Shown piece after piece: positions 36,468 through 48,582 of a stretch of DNA of 64,000 nucleotides (its first letter is position 1; every line of letters starts with the position of its first letter). The stretch is from NCBI RefSeq assembly GCF_933775445.1, contig NW_026089403.1, positions 124,001 through 188,000 of the forward strand, in the 5' to 3' direction. A model generated the notes under the pieces. The model was not told where the DNA came from. It saw only the letters and a list, made by a program, of their open reading frames with translations, and ran no database searches. A program made the position numbers and the translations under genes. This stretch comes from Argentina anserina (taxonomy: Eukaryota > Streptophyta > Magnoliopsida > Rosales > Rosaceae).

Positions 36468-39400
36468 GTATCTTTCTGTAAGGCTTCTGATGCGAGTTTC
36501 TATTGTATTTGAGAGTTTTGCAAGTGTGGGAGTGTGTTTCTTTCAAACTGAGTATCTTTACATCGTTTGCGTATCTTTGCTATTCCAATTGTGTATCTTT
36601 TCATTTCTCGTTTGAGTATCTTTCTGTAGGGCTTCTGATGCGAGTTTCTATTGTATTTGAGAGTTTTGCAAGTGTGGGAGTGTGTTTCTTTCAAACTGAG
36701 TATCTTTACATCGTTTCCGTATGTTTACTATTCCAATTGTGTATCTTTACATCGTTTGCGTATCTTTACTATTCCAATTGTGTATCTTTACATCGTTTGC
36801 GTATCTTTACTATTCCAATTGTGTATCTTTTCATTTCTCGTTTGAGTATCTTTATGTAAGGCTTCTGATGCGAGTTTCTATTGTATTTGAGAGTTTTGCA
36901 AGTGTGGGAGTGTGTTTCTTTCAAACTGAGTATCTTTACATAGTTTGCGTATCTTTACTATTCCAATTGTGTATCTTTACATCGTTTGCGTATCTTTACT
37001 ATTCCAATTGTGTATCTTTTCATTTCTCGTTTGAGTATCTTTCTGTAAGGCTTATGATGCGAGTTTCTATTGTATTTGAGAGTTTTGCAAGTGTGGGAGT
37101 GTGTTTCTTTCAAACTGAGTATCTTTACATCATTTCCGTATGTTTACTATTCCAATTGTGTATCTTTACATCGTTTGCGTATCTTTACTATTCCAATTGT
37201 GTATCTTTTCATTTCTCGTTTGAGTATCTTTCTGTAAGGCTTCTGATGCGAGTTTCTATTGTATTTGAGAGTTTTGCAAGTGTGGGAGTGTGTTTCTTTC
37301 AAACTGAGTATCTTTACATCGTTTGCGTATCTTTACTATTCCAATTGTGTATCTTTACATCGTTTGCGTATCTTTACTATTCCAATTGTGTATCTTTTCA
37401 TTTCTCGTTAGAGTATCTTTCTGTAAGGCTTTCTGATGCGAGTTTCTATTGAATTTGAGAGTTTTGCAAGTGTGGGAGTGTGTTTCTTTCAAACTGAGTA
37501 TCTTTACATAGTTTGCGTATCTTTACTATTCCAATTGTGTATCTTTACATCGTTTGCGTATCTTTACTATTCCTATTGTGTATCTTTTCATTTCTCGTTT
37601 GAGTATCTTTCTGTAAGGCTTCTGATGCGAGTTTCTATTGTATTTGAGAGTTTTGCAAGTGTGGGAGTGTGTTTCTTTCAAACTGAGTATCTTTACATCG
37701 TTTGCGTATCTTTACTATTCCAATTGTGTATCTTTTCATTTCTCGTTTGAGTATCTTTCTGTAAGGCTTCTGATGCGAGTTTCTATTGAATTTGAGAGTT
37801 TTGCAAGTGTGAGAGTGTGTTTCTTTCAAACTGAGTATCTTTACATCGTTTCCGTATGTTTACTATTCCAATTGTGTATCTTTACATCGTTTGCGTATCT
37901 TTACTATTCCAATTGTGTATCTTTACATCGTTTGCGTATCTTTACTATTCTAATTGTGTATCTTTTCATTTCTCGTTTGAGTATCTTTCTGTAAGGCTTT
38001 CTGATGCGAGTTTCTATTGAATTTGAGAGTTTTGCAAGTGTGGGAGTGTGTTTCTTTCAAACTGAGTATCTTTACATCGTTTCCGTATGTTTACTATTCC
38101 AATTGTGTATCTTTACATCATTTGCGTATCTTTACTATTCCAATGGTGTATCTTTTCATTTCTCGTTTGAGTATCTTTCTGTAAGGCTTCTGATGCGAGT
38201 TTCTATTGAATTTGAGAGTTTTGCAAGTGTGGGAGTGTGTTTCTTTCAAACTGAGTATCTTTACATAGTTTGCGTATCTTTACTATTGCAATTGTGTATC
38301 TTTACATCGTTTGCGTATCTTTGCTATTCCAATTGTGTATCTTTTCATTTCTCGTTTGAGTATCTTTCTGTAGGGCTTCTGATGCGAGTTTCTATTGTAT
38401 TTGAGAGTTTTGCAAGTGTGGGAGTGTGTTTCTTTCAAACTGAGTATCTTTACATCGTTTCCGTATGTTTACTATTCCAATTGTGTACCTTTACATCGTT
38501 TCCGTATCTTTACTATTCCAATTGTGTATCTTTACATCGTTTTGCGTATCTTTACTATTCCAATTGTGTATCTTTTCATTTCTCGTTTGAGTATCTTTCT
38601 GTAAGGCTTCTGATGCGAGTTTCTATTGTATTTGAGAGTTTTGCAAGTGTGGGAGTGTGTTTCTTTCAAACTGAGTATCTTTACATCGTTTGCGTATCTT
38701 TGCTATTCCAATTGTGTATCTTTTCATTTCTCGTTTGAGTATCTTTCTGTAGGGCTTCTGATGCGAGTTTCTATTGTATTTGAGAGTTTTGCAAGTGTGG
38801 GAGTGTGTTTCTTTCAAACTGAGTATCTTTACATCGTTTCCGTATGTTTACTATTCCAATTGTGTATCTTTACATCGTTTGCGTATCTTTACTATTCCAA
38901 TTGTGTATCTTTACATCGTTTGCGTATCTTTACTATTCCAATTGTGTATCTTTTCATTTCTCGTTTGAGTATCTTTATGTAAGGCTTCTGATGCGAGTTT
39001 CTATTGTATTTGAGAGTTTTGCAAGTGTGGGAGTGTGTTTCTTTCAAACTGAGTATCTTTACATAGTTTGCGTATCTTTACTATTCCAATTGTGTATCTT
39101 TACATCGTTTGCGTATCTTTACTATTCCAATTGTGTATCTTTTCATTTCTCGTTTGAGTATCTTTCTGTAAGGCTTATGATGCGAGTTTCTATTGTATTT
39201 TAGAGTTTTGCAAGTGTGGGAGTGTGTTTCTTTCAAACTGAGTATCTTTACATCATTTCCGTATGTTTACTATTCCAATTGTGTATCTTTACATCGTTTG
39301 CGTATCTTTACTATTCCAATTGTGTATCTTTTCATTTCTCGTTTGAGTATCTTTCTGTAAGGCTTCTGATGCGAGTTTCTATTGTATTTGAGAGTTTTGC

Positions 39401-41590
39401 AAGTGTGGGAGTGTGTTTCTTTCAAACTGAGTATCTTTACATCGTTTGCGTATCTTTACTATTCCAATTGTGTATCTTTACATCGTTTGCGTATCTTTAC
39501 TATTCCAATTGTGTATCTTTTCATTTCTCGTTAGAGTATCTTTCTGTAAGGCTTTCTGATGCGAGTTTCTATTGAATTTGAGAGTTTTGCAAGTGTGGGA
39601 GTGTGTTTCTTTCAAACTGAGTATCTTTACATAGTTTGCGTATCTTTACTATTCCAATTGTGTATCTTTACATCGTTTGCGTATCTTTACTATTCCTATT
39701 GTGTATCTTTTCATTTCTCGTTTGAGTATCTTTCTGTAAGGCTTCTGATGCGAGTTTCTATTGTATTTGAGAGTTTTGCAAGTGTGGGAGTGTGTTTCTT
39801 TCAAACTGAGTATCTTTACATCGTTTGCGTATCTTTACTATTCCAATTGTGTATCTTTTCATTTCTCGTTTGAGTATCTTTCTGTAAGGCTTCTGATGCG
39901 AGTTTCTATTGAATTTGAGAGTTTTGCAAGTGTGAGAGTGTGTTTCTTTCAAACTGAGTATCTTTACATCGTTTCCGTATGTTTACTATTCCAATTGTGT
40001 ATCTTTACATCGTTTGCGTATCTTTACTATTCCAATTGTGTATCTTTACATCGTTTGCGTATCTTTACTATTCTAATTGTGTATCTTTTCATTTCTCGTT
40101 TGAGTATCTTTCTGTAAGGCTTTCTGATGCGAGTTTCTATTGAATTTGAGAGTTTTGCAAGTGTGGGAGTGTGTTTCTTTCAAACTGAGTATCTTTACAT
40201 CGTTTCCGTATGTTTACTATTCCAATTGTGTATCTTTACATCATTTGCGTATCTTTACTATTCCAATGGTGTATCTTTTCATTTCTCGTTTGAGTATCTT
40301 TCTGTAAGGCTTCTGATGCGAGTTTCTATTGAATTTGAGAGTTTTGCAAGTGTGGGAGTGTGTTTCTTTCAAACTGAGTATCTTTACATAGTTTGCGTAT
40401 CTTTACTATTCCAATTGTGTATCTTTACATCGTTTGCGTATCTTTGCTATTCCAATTGTGTATCTTTTCATTTCTCGTTTGAGTATCTTTCTGTAGGGCT
40501 TCTGATGCGAGTTTCTATTGTATTTGAGAGTTTTGCAAGTGTGGGAGTGTGTTTCTTTCAAACTGAGTATCTTTACATCGTTTCCGTATGTTTACTATTC
40601 CAATTGTGTACCTTTACATCGTTTCCGTATCTTTACTATTCCAATTGTGTATCTTTACATCGTTTTGCGTATCTTTACTATTCCAATTGTGTATCTTTTC
40701 ATTTCTCGTTTGAGTATCTTTCTGTAAGGCTTCTGATGCGAGTTTCTATTGTATTTGAGAGTTTTGCAAGTGTGGGAGTGTGTTTCTTTCAAACTGAGTA
40801 TCTTTACATCGTTTGCGTATCTTTGCTATTCCAATTGTGTATCTTTTCATTTCTCGTTTGAGTATCTTTCTGTAGGGCTTCTGATGCGAGTTTCTATTGT
40901 ATTTGAGAGTTTTGCAAGTGTGGGAGTGTGTTTCTTTCAAACTGAGTATCTTTACATCGTTTCCGTATGTTTACTATTCCAATTGTGTATCTTTACATCG
41001 TTTGCGTATCTTTACTATTCCAATTGTGTATCTTTACATCGTTTGCGTATCTTTACTATTCCAATTGTGTATCTTTTCATTTCTCGTTTGAGTATCTTTA
41101 TGTAAGGCTTCTGATGCGAGTTTCTATTGTATTTGAGAGTTTTGCAAGTGTGGGAGTGTGTTTCTTTCAAACTGAGTATCTTTACATAGTTTGCGTATCT
41201 TTACTATTCCAATTGTGTATCTTTACATCGTTTGCGTATCTTTACTATTCCAATTGTGTATCTTTTCATTTCTCGTTTGAGTATCTTTCTGTAAGGCTTA
41301 TGATGCGAGTTTCTATTGTATTTGAGAGTTTTGCAAGTGTGGGAGTGTGTTTCTTTCAAACTGAGTATCTTTACATCATTTCCGTATGTTTACTATTCCA
41401 ATTGTGTATCTTTACATCGTTTGCGTATCTTTACTATTCCAATTGTGTATCTTTTCATTTCTCGTTTGAGTATCTTTCTGTAAGGCTTCTGATGCGAGTT
41501 TCTATTGTATTTGAGAGTTTTGCAAGTGTGGGAGTGTGTTTCTTTCAAACTGAGTATCTTTACATCGTTTGCGTATCTTTACTATTCCAA
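36468..41590 (+). repeat. 2123-bp higher-order repeat, about 2.4 copies
   Basis: Copies begin at 36468, 38591 and 40714; the third departs near 41.59 kb. Variants recurring at 2123 bp include GAGTATCTTTATGTAAGGC (near 36847, 38970, 41093), GGCTTATGATGCG, CATCATTTCCGTATG and CTCGTTAGAGTATC. Between copies 1 and 2, the GTACCTTTACATCG/CATCGTTTTGCG monomer closes copy 1 near 38.5 kb and recurs near 40.6 kb. Only isolated differences were noticed, for example GTATTTTAGAG near 39197 and TATTGCAATTG near 38284. Confidence 0.87.
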
Positions 41591-42255
41591 TTGTGTATCT
41601 TTTCATTTCTCATTTGAGTATCTTTCTGTAAGGCTTTCTGATGCGAGTTTCTATTGAATTTGAGAGTTTTTCAAGTGTGGGAGTGTGTTTCTTTCAAACT
41701 GAGTATCTTTACATCGTTTGCGTATCTTTACTATTGCAATTGTGTATCTTTACATCGTTTGCGTATCTTTACTATTCCAATTGTGTATCTTTTCATTTCT
41801 CGTTAGAGTATCTTTCTGTAAGGCTTTCTGATGCGAGTTTCTATTGAATTTGAGAGTTTTGCAAGTGTGGGAGTGTGTTTCTTTCAAACTGAGTATCTTT
41901 ACATAGTTTGCGTATCTTTACTATTCCAATTGTGTATCTTTACATCGTTTGCGTATCTTTACTATTCCTATTGTGTATCTTTTCATTTCTCGTTTGAGTA
42001 TCTTTCTGTAAGGCTTCTGATGCGAGTTTCTATTGTATTTGAGAGTTTTGCAAGTGTGGGAGTGTGTTTCTTTCAAACTGAGTATCATTACATCGTTTGC
42101 GTATCTTTACTATTCCAATTGTGTATCTTTACATCGTTTGCGTATCTTTACTATTCCAATTGTGTATCTTTTCATTTCTCGTTTGAGTCTCTTTCTGTAA
42201 GGCTTCTGATGCGAGTTTCTATTGTATTTGAGAGTTTTGCAAGTGTGGGAGTGTG

Positions 42256-44230
42256 TTTCTTTCAAACTGAGTATCTTCACATCGTTTGCGTATCTTTACT
42301 ATTCCAATTGTGTATCTTTTCATTTCTCGTTTGAGTATCGTTCTGTAGGGCTTCTGATGCGAGTTTCTATTGTATTTGAGAGTTTTGCAAGTGTGGGAGT
42401 GTGTTTCTCTCAATCTGAGTATCTTTACATCGTTTGCGTATGTTTACTATTCCAATTGTGTATCTTTACATCGTTTGCGTATGTTTACTATTCCAATTGT
42501 GTATCTTTACATCGTTTGCGAATCTTTACTATTCCAATTGTGTATCTTTTCATTTCTCGTTTGAGTATCTTTCTGTAAGGCTTCTGATGCGAGTTTCTAT
42601 TGTATTTGAGAGTTTTGCAAGTGTGGGAGTGTGTTTCTTTCAAACTGAGTATCTTTACATCGTTTGCGTATCTTTACTATTCCAATTGTGTATCTTTTCA
42701 TTTCTCGTTTGAGTATCTTTTTGTAAGGCTTTCTGATGCGAGTTTCTATTGAATTTGAGAGTTTTGCAAGTGTGGGAGTGTGTTTCTTTCAAACTGAGTA
42801 TCTTTACATCGTTTGCCTATCTTTACTATTCCAATTGTGTATCTTTACATCGTTTGCGTATCTTTACTATTCCAATTGTGTATCTTTTCATTTCTCGTTT
42901 GAGTATCTTTCTGTAAGGCTTTCGGATGCGAGTTTCTATTGAATTTGAGAGTTTTGCAAGTGTGGGAATGTGTTTCTTTCAAACTGAGTATCTTTACATC
43001 GTTTGCGTATCTTTACTATTCCAATTGTGTATCTTTTCATTCCTCGTTTGAGTATCTTTCTGTAGGGCTTCTGATGCGAGTTTCTATTGTATTTGAGAGT
43101 TTTGCAAGTGTGGGAGTGTGTTTCTTTCAAACTGAGTATCTTTACATCGTTTCCGTATGTTTACTATTCCAATTGTGTATCTTTACATCGTTTGCGTATC
43201 TTTACTATTCCAATTGTGTATCTTTACATCGTTTGCGTATCTTTACTATTCTAATTGTGTATCTTTTCATTTCTCGTTTGAGTATCTTTCTGTATGGCTT
43301 TCTGATGCGAGTTTCTATTGAATTTGAGAGTTTTGCAAGTGTGGGAGTGTGTTTCTTTCAAACTGAGTATCTTTACATCGTTTCCGTATGTTTACTATTC
43401 CAATTGTGTATCTTTACATCATTTGCGTATCTTTACTATTCCAATGGTGTATCTTTTCATTTCTCGTTTGAGTATCTTTCTGTAAGGCTTCTGATGCGAG
43501 TTTCTATTGAATTTGAGAGTTTTGCAAGTGTGGGAGTGTGTTTCATTCAAACTGAGTATCTTTACATAGTTTGCGTATCTTTACTATTCCAATTGTGTAT
43601 CTTTACATCGTTTGCGTATCTTTGCTATTCCAATTGTGTATCTTTTCATTTCTCGTTTGAGTATCTTTCTGTAGGGCTTCTGATGCGAGTTTCTAGTGTA
43701 TTTGAGAGTTTTGCAAGTGTGGGAGTGTGTTTCTTTCAAACTGAGTATCTTTACATCGTTTCCGTATGTTTACTATTCCAATTGTGTACCTTTACATCGT
43801 TTGCGTATCTTTACTATTCCAATTGTGTATCTTTACATCGTTTTGCGTATCTTTACTATTCCAATTGTGTATCTTTTCATTTCTCGTTTGAGTATCTTTC
43901 TGTAAGGCTTCTGATGCGAGTTTCTATTGTATTTGAGAGTTTTGCAAGTGTGGGAGTGTGTTTCTTTCAAACTGAGTATCTTTACATCGTTTGCGTATCT
44001 TTGCTATTCCAATTGTGTATCTTTTCATTTCTCGTTTGAGTATCTTTCTGTAGGGCTTCTGATGCGAGTTTCTATTGTATTTGAGAGTTTTGCAAGTGTG
44101 GGAGTGTGTTTCTTTCAAACTGAGTATCTTTACATCGTTTCCGTATGTTTACTATTCCAATTGTGTATCTTTACATCGTTTGCGTATCTTTACTATTCCA
44201 ATTGTGTATCTTTACATCGTTTGCGTATCT
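42256..44230 (+). repeat. Segment shared with 35211-36250 and about 46.8-48.67 kb
   Basis: The first ~1.04 kb matches the sequence directly right of insertion 2 at an offset of 7045 bp. The wider block matches downstream at +4438 bp. Markers are TCTCTCAATCTGAG, TTTGCGAATCTTTAC, CTTTTTGTAAGGC, TTTGCCTATC and GCTTTCGGATGCG, always in that order. Confidence 0.85.
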
Positions 44231-47200
44231 TTACTATTCTAATTGTGTATCTTTTCATTTCTCGTTTGAGTATCTTTCTGTAAGGCTTTCTGATGCGAGT
44301 TTCTATTGAATTTGAGAGTTTTGCAAGTGTGGGAGTGTGTTTCTTTCAAACTGAGTATCTTTACATCGTTTCCGTATGTTTACTATTCCAATTGTGTAGC
44401 TTTACATCGTTTGCGTATCTTTACTATTCCAATTGTGTATCTTTACATCGTTTGCGTATCTTTACAATTCCAATTGATTATCTTTTCATTTCTCGTTTGA
44501 GTATCTTTCTGTAAGGCTTCTGATGCGAGTTTCTATTGTATTTGAGAGTTTTGCAAGTGTGGGAGTGTGTTTCTTTCAAACTGAGTATCTTTACATCGTT
44601 TGCGTATCTTTGCTATTCCAATTGTGTATCTTTTCATTTCTCGTTTGAGTATCTTTCTGTAGGGCTTCTGATGCGAGTTTCTATTGTATTTGAGAGTTTT
44701 GCAAGTGTGGGAGTGTGTTTCTTTCAAACTGAGTATCTTTACATCGTTTCCGTATGTTTACTATTCCAATTGTGTATCTTTACATCGTTTGCGTATCTTT
44801 ACTATTCCAATTGTGTATCTTTACATCGTTTGCGTATCTTTACTATTCCAATTGTGTATCTTTTCATTTCTCGTTTGAGTATCTTTATGTAAGGCTTCTG
44901 ATGCGAGTTTCTATTGTATTTGAGAGTTTTGCAAGTGTGGGAGTGTGTTTCTTTCAAACTGAGTATCTTTACATAGTTTGCGTATCTTTACTATTCCAAT
45001 TGTGTATCTTTACATCGTTTGCGTATCTTTACTATTCCAATTGTGTATCTTTTCATTTCTCGTTTGAGTATCTTTCTGTAAGGCTTATGATGCGAGTTTC
45101 TATTGTATTTGAGAGTTTTGCAAGTGTGGGAGTGTGTTTCTTTCAAACTGAGTATCTTTACATCATTTCCGTATGTTTACTATTCCAATTGTGTATCTTT
45201 ACATCGTTTGCGTATCTTTACTATTCCAATTGTGTATCTTTTCATTTCTCGTTTGAGTATCTTTCTGTAAGGCTTCTGATGCGAGTTTCTATTGTATTTG
45301 AGAGTTTTGCAAGTGTGGGAGTGTGTTTCTTTCAAACTGAGTATCTTTACATCGTTTGCGTATCTTTACTATTCCAATTGTGTATCTTTTCATTTCTCAT
45401 TTGAGTATCTTTCTGTAAGGCTTTCTGATGCGAGTTTCTATTGAATTTGAGAGTTTTGCAAGTGTGGGAGTGTGTTTCTTTCAAACTGAGTATCTTTACA
45501 TCGTTTGCGTATCTTTACTATTCCAATTGTGTATCTTTACATCGTTTGCGTATCTTTACTATTCCAATTGTGTATCTTTTCATTTCTCGTTAGAGTATCT
45601 TTCTGTAAGGCTTTCTGATGCGAGTTTCTATTGAATTTGAGAGTTTTGCAAGTGTGGGAGTGTGTTTCTTTCAAACTGAGTATCTTTACATAGTTTGCGT
45701 ATCTTTACTATTCCAATTGTGTATCTTTACATCGTTTGCGTATCTTTACTATTCCTATTGTGTATCTTTTCATTTCTCGTTTGAGTATCTTTCTGTAAGG
45801 CTTCTGATGCGAGTTTCTATTGTATTTGAGAGTTTTGCAAGTGTGGGAGTGTGTTTCTTTCAAACTGAGTATCTTTACATCGTTTGCGTATCTTTACTAT
45901 TCCAATTGTGTATCTTTTCATTTCTCGTTTGAGTATCTTTCTGTAAGGCTTCTGATGCGAGTTTCTATTGAATTTGAGAGTTTTGCAAGTGTGAGAGTGT
46001 GTTTCTTTCAAACTGAGTATCTTTACATCGTTTCCGTATGTTTACTATTCCAATTGTGTATCTTTACATCGTTTGCGTATCTTTACTATTCCAATTGTGT
46101 ATCTTTACATCGTTTGCGTATCTTTACTATTCTAATTGTGTATCTTTTCATTTCTCGTTTGAGTATCTTTCTGTAAGGCTTTCTGATGCGAGTTTCTATT
46201 GAATTTGAGAGTTTTGCAAGTGTGGGAGTGTGTTTCTTTCAAACTGAGTATCTTTACATCGTTTCCGTATGTTTACTATTCCAATTGTGTATCTTTACAT
46301 CATTTGCGTATCTTTACTATTCCAATGGTGTATCTTTTCATTTCTCGTTTGAGTATCTTTCTGTAAGGCTTCTGATGCGAGTTTCTATTGAATTTGAGAG
46401 TTTTGCAAGTGTGGGAGTGTGTTTCTTTCAAACTGAGTATCTTTACATAGTTTGCGTATCTTTACTATTCCAATTGTGTATCTTTACATCGTTTGCGTAT
46501 CTTTGCTATTCCAATTGTGTATCTTTTCATTTCTCGTTTGAGTATCTTTCTGTAGGGCTTCTGATGCGAGTTTCTATTGTATTTGAGAGTTTTGCAAGTG
46601 TGGGAGTGTGTTTCTTTCAAACTGAGTATCTTTACATCGTTTCCGTATGTTTACTATTCCAATTGTGTACCTTTACATCGTTTGCGTATCTTTACTATTC
46701 CAATTGTGTATCTTTACATCGTTTTGCGTATCTTTACTATTCCAATTGTGTATCTTTTCATTTCTCGTTTGAGTATCTTTCTGTAAGGCTTCTGATGCGA
46801 GTTTCTATTGTATTTGAGAGTTTTGCAAGTGTGGGAGTGTGTTTCTCTCAATCTGAGTATCTTTACATCGTTTGCGTATGTTTACTATTCCAATTGTGTA
46901 TCTTTACATCGTTTGCGTATGTTTACTATTCCAATTGTGTATCTTTACATCGTTTGCGAATCTTTACTATTCCAATTGTGTATCTTTTCATTTCTCGTTT
47001 GAGTATCTTTCTGTAAGGCTTCTGATGCGAGTTTCTATTGTATTTGAGAGTTTTGCAAGTGTGGGAGTGTGTTTCTTTCAAACTGAGTATCTTTACATCG
47101 TTTGCGTATCTTTACTATTCCAATTGTGTATCTTTTCATTTCTCGTTTGAGTATCTTTTTGTAAGGCTTTCTGATGCGAGTTTCTATTGAATTTGAGAGT

Positions 47201-48582
47201 TTTGCAAGTGTGGGAGTGTGTTTCTTTCAAACTGAGTATCTTTACATCGTTTGCCTATCTTTACTATTCCAATTGTGTATCTTTACATCGTTTGCGTATC
47301 TTTACTATTCCAATTGTGTATCTTTTCATTTCTCGTTTGAGTATCTTTCTGTAAGGCTTTCGGATGCGAGTTTCTATTGAATTTGAGAGTTTTGCAAGTG
47401 TGGGAATGTGTTTCTTTCAAACTGAGTATCTTTACATCGTTTGCGTATCTTTACTATTCCAATTGTGTATCTTTTCATTCCTCGTTTGAGTATCTTTCTG
47501 TAGGGCTTCTGATGCGAGTTTCTATTGTATTTGAGAGTTTTGCAATTGTGGGAGTGTGTTTCTTTCAAACTGAGTATCTTTACATCGTTTCCGTATGTTT
47601 ACTATTCCAATTGTGTATCTTTACATCGTTTGCGTATCTTTACTATTCCAATTGTGTATCTTTACATCGTTTGCGTATCTTTACTATTCTAATTGTGTAT
47701 CTTTTCATTTCTCGTTTGAGTATCTTTCTGTAAGGCTTTCTGATGCGAGTTTCTATTGAATTTGAGAGTTTTGCAAGTGTGGGAGTGTGTTTCTTTCAAA
47801 CTGAGTATCTTTACATCGTTTCCGTATGTTTACTATTCCAATTGTGTATCTTTACATCATTTGCGTATCTTTACTATTCCAATGGTGTATCTTTTCATTT
47901 CTCGTTTGAGTATCTTTCTGTAAGGCTTCTGATGCGAGTTTCTATTGAATTTGAGAGTTTTGCAAGTGTGGGAGTGTGTTTCTTTCAAACTGAGTATCTT
48001 TACATAGTTTGCGTATCTTTACTATTCCACTTGTGTATCTTTACATCGTTTGCGTATCTTTGCTATTCCAATTGTGTATCTTTTCATTTCTCGTTTGAGT
48101 ATCTTTCTGTAGGGCTTCTGATGCGAGTTTCTATTGTATTTGAGAGTTTTGCAAGTGTGGGAGTGTGTTTCTTTCAAACTGAGTATCTTTACATCGTTTC
48201 CGTATGTTTACTATTCCAATTGTGTACCTTTACATCGTTTGCGTATCTTTACTATTCTAATTGTGTATATTTACATCGTTTTGCGTATCTTTACTATTCC
48301 AATTGTGTATCTTTTCATTTCTCGTTTGAGTATCTTTCTGTAAGGCTTCTGATGCGAGTTTCTATTGTATTTGAGAGTTTTGCAAGTGTGGGAGTGTGTT
48401 TCTTTCAAACTGAGTATCTTTACATCGTTTGCGTATCTTTGCTATTCCAATTGTGTATCTTTTCATTTCTCGTTTGAGTATCTTTCTGTAGGGCTTCTGA
48501 TGCGAGTTTCTATTGTATTTGAGAGTTTTGCAAGTGTGGGAGTGTGTTTCTTTCAAACTGAGTATCTTTACATCGTTTCCGT

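Noticed and set aside
42939..44039. 366-codon open frame and similar frames of 200-300 codons on the + strand
   Set aside because: They are translations of satellite monomers, recur in shifted frames throughout the array, often begin at non-ATG codons, and their length follows from 189-bp units being divisible by three.
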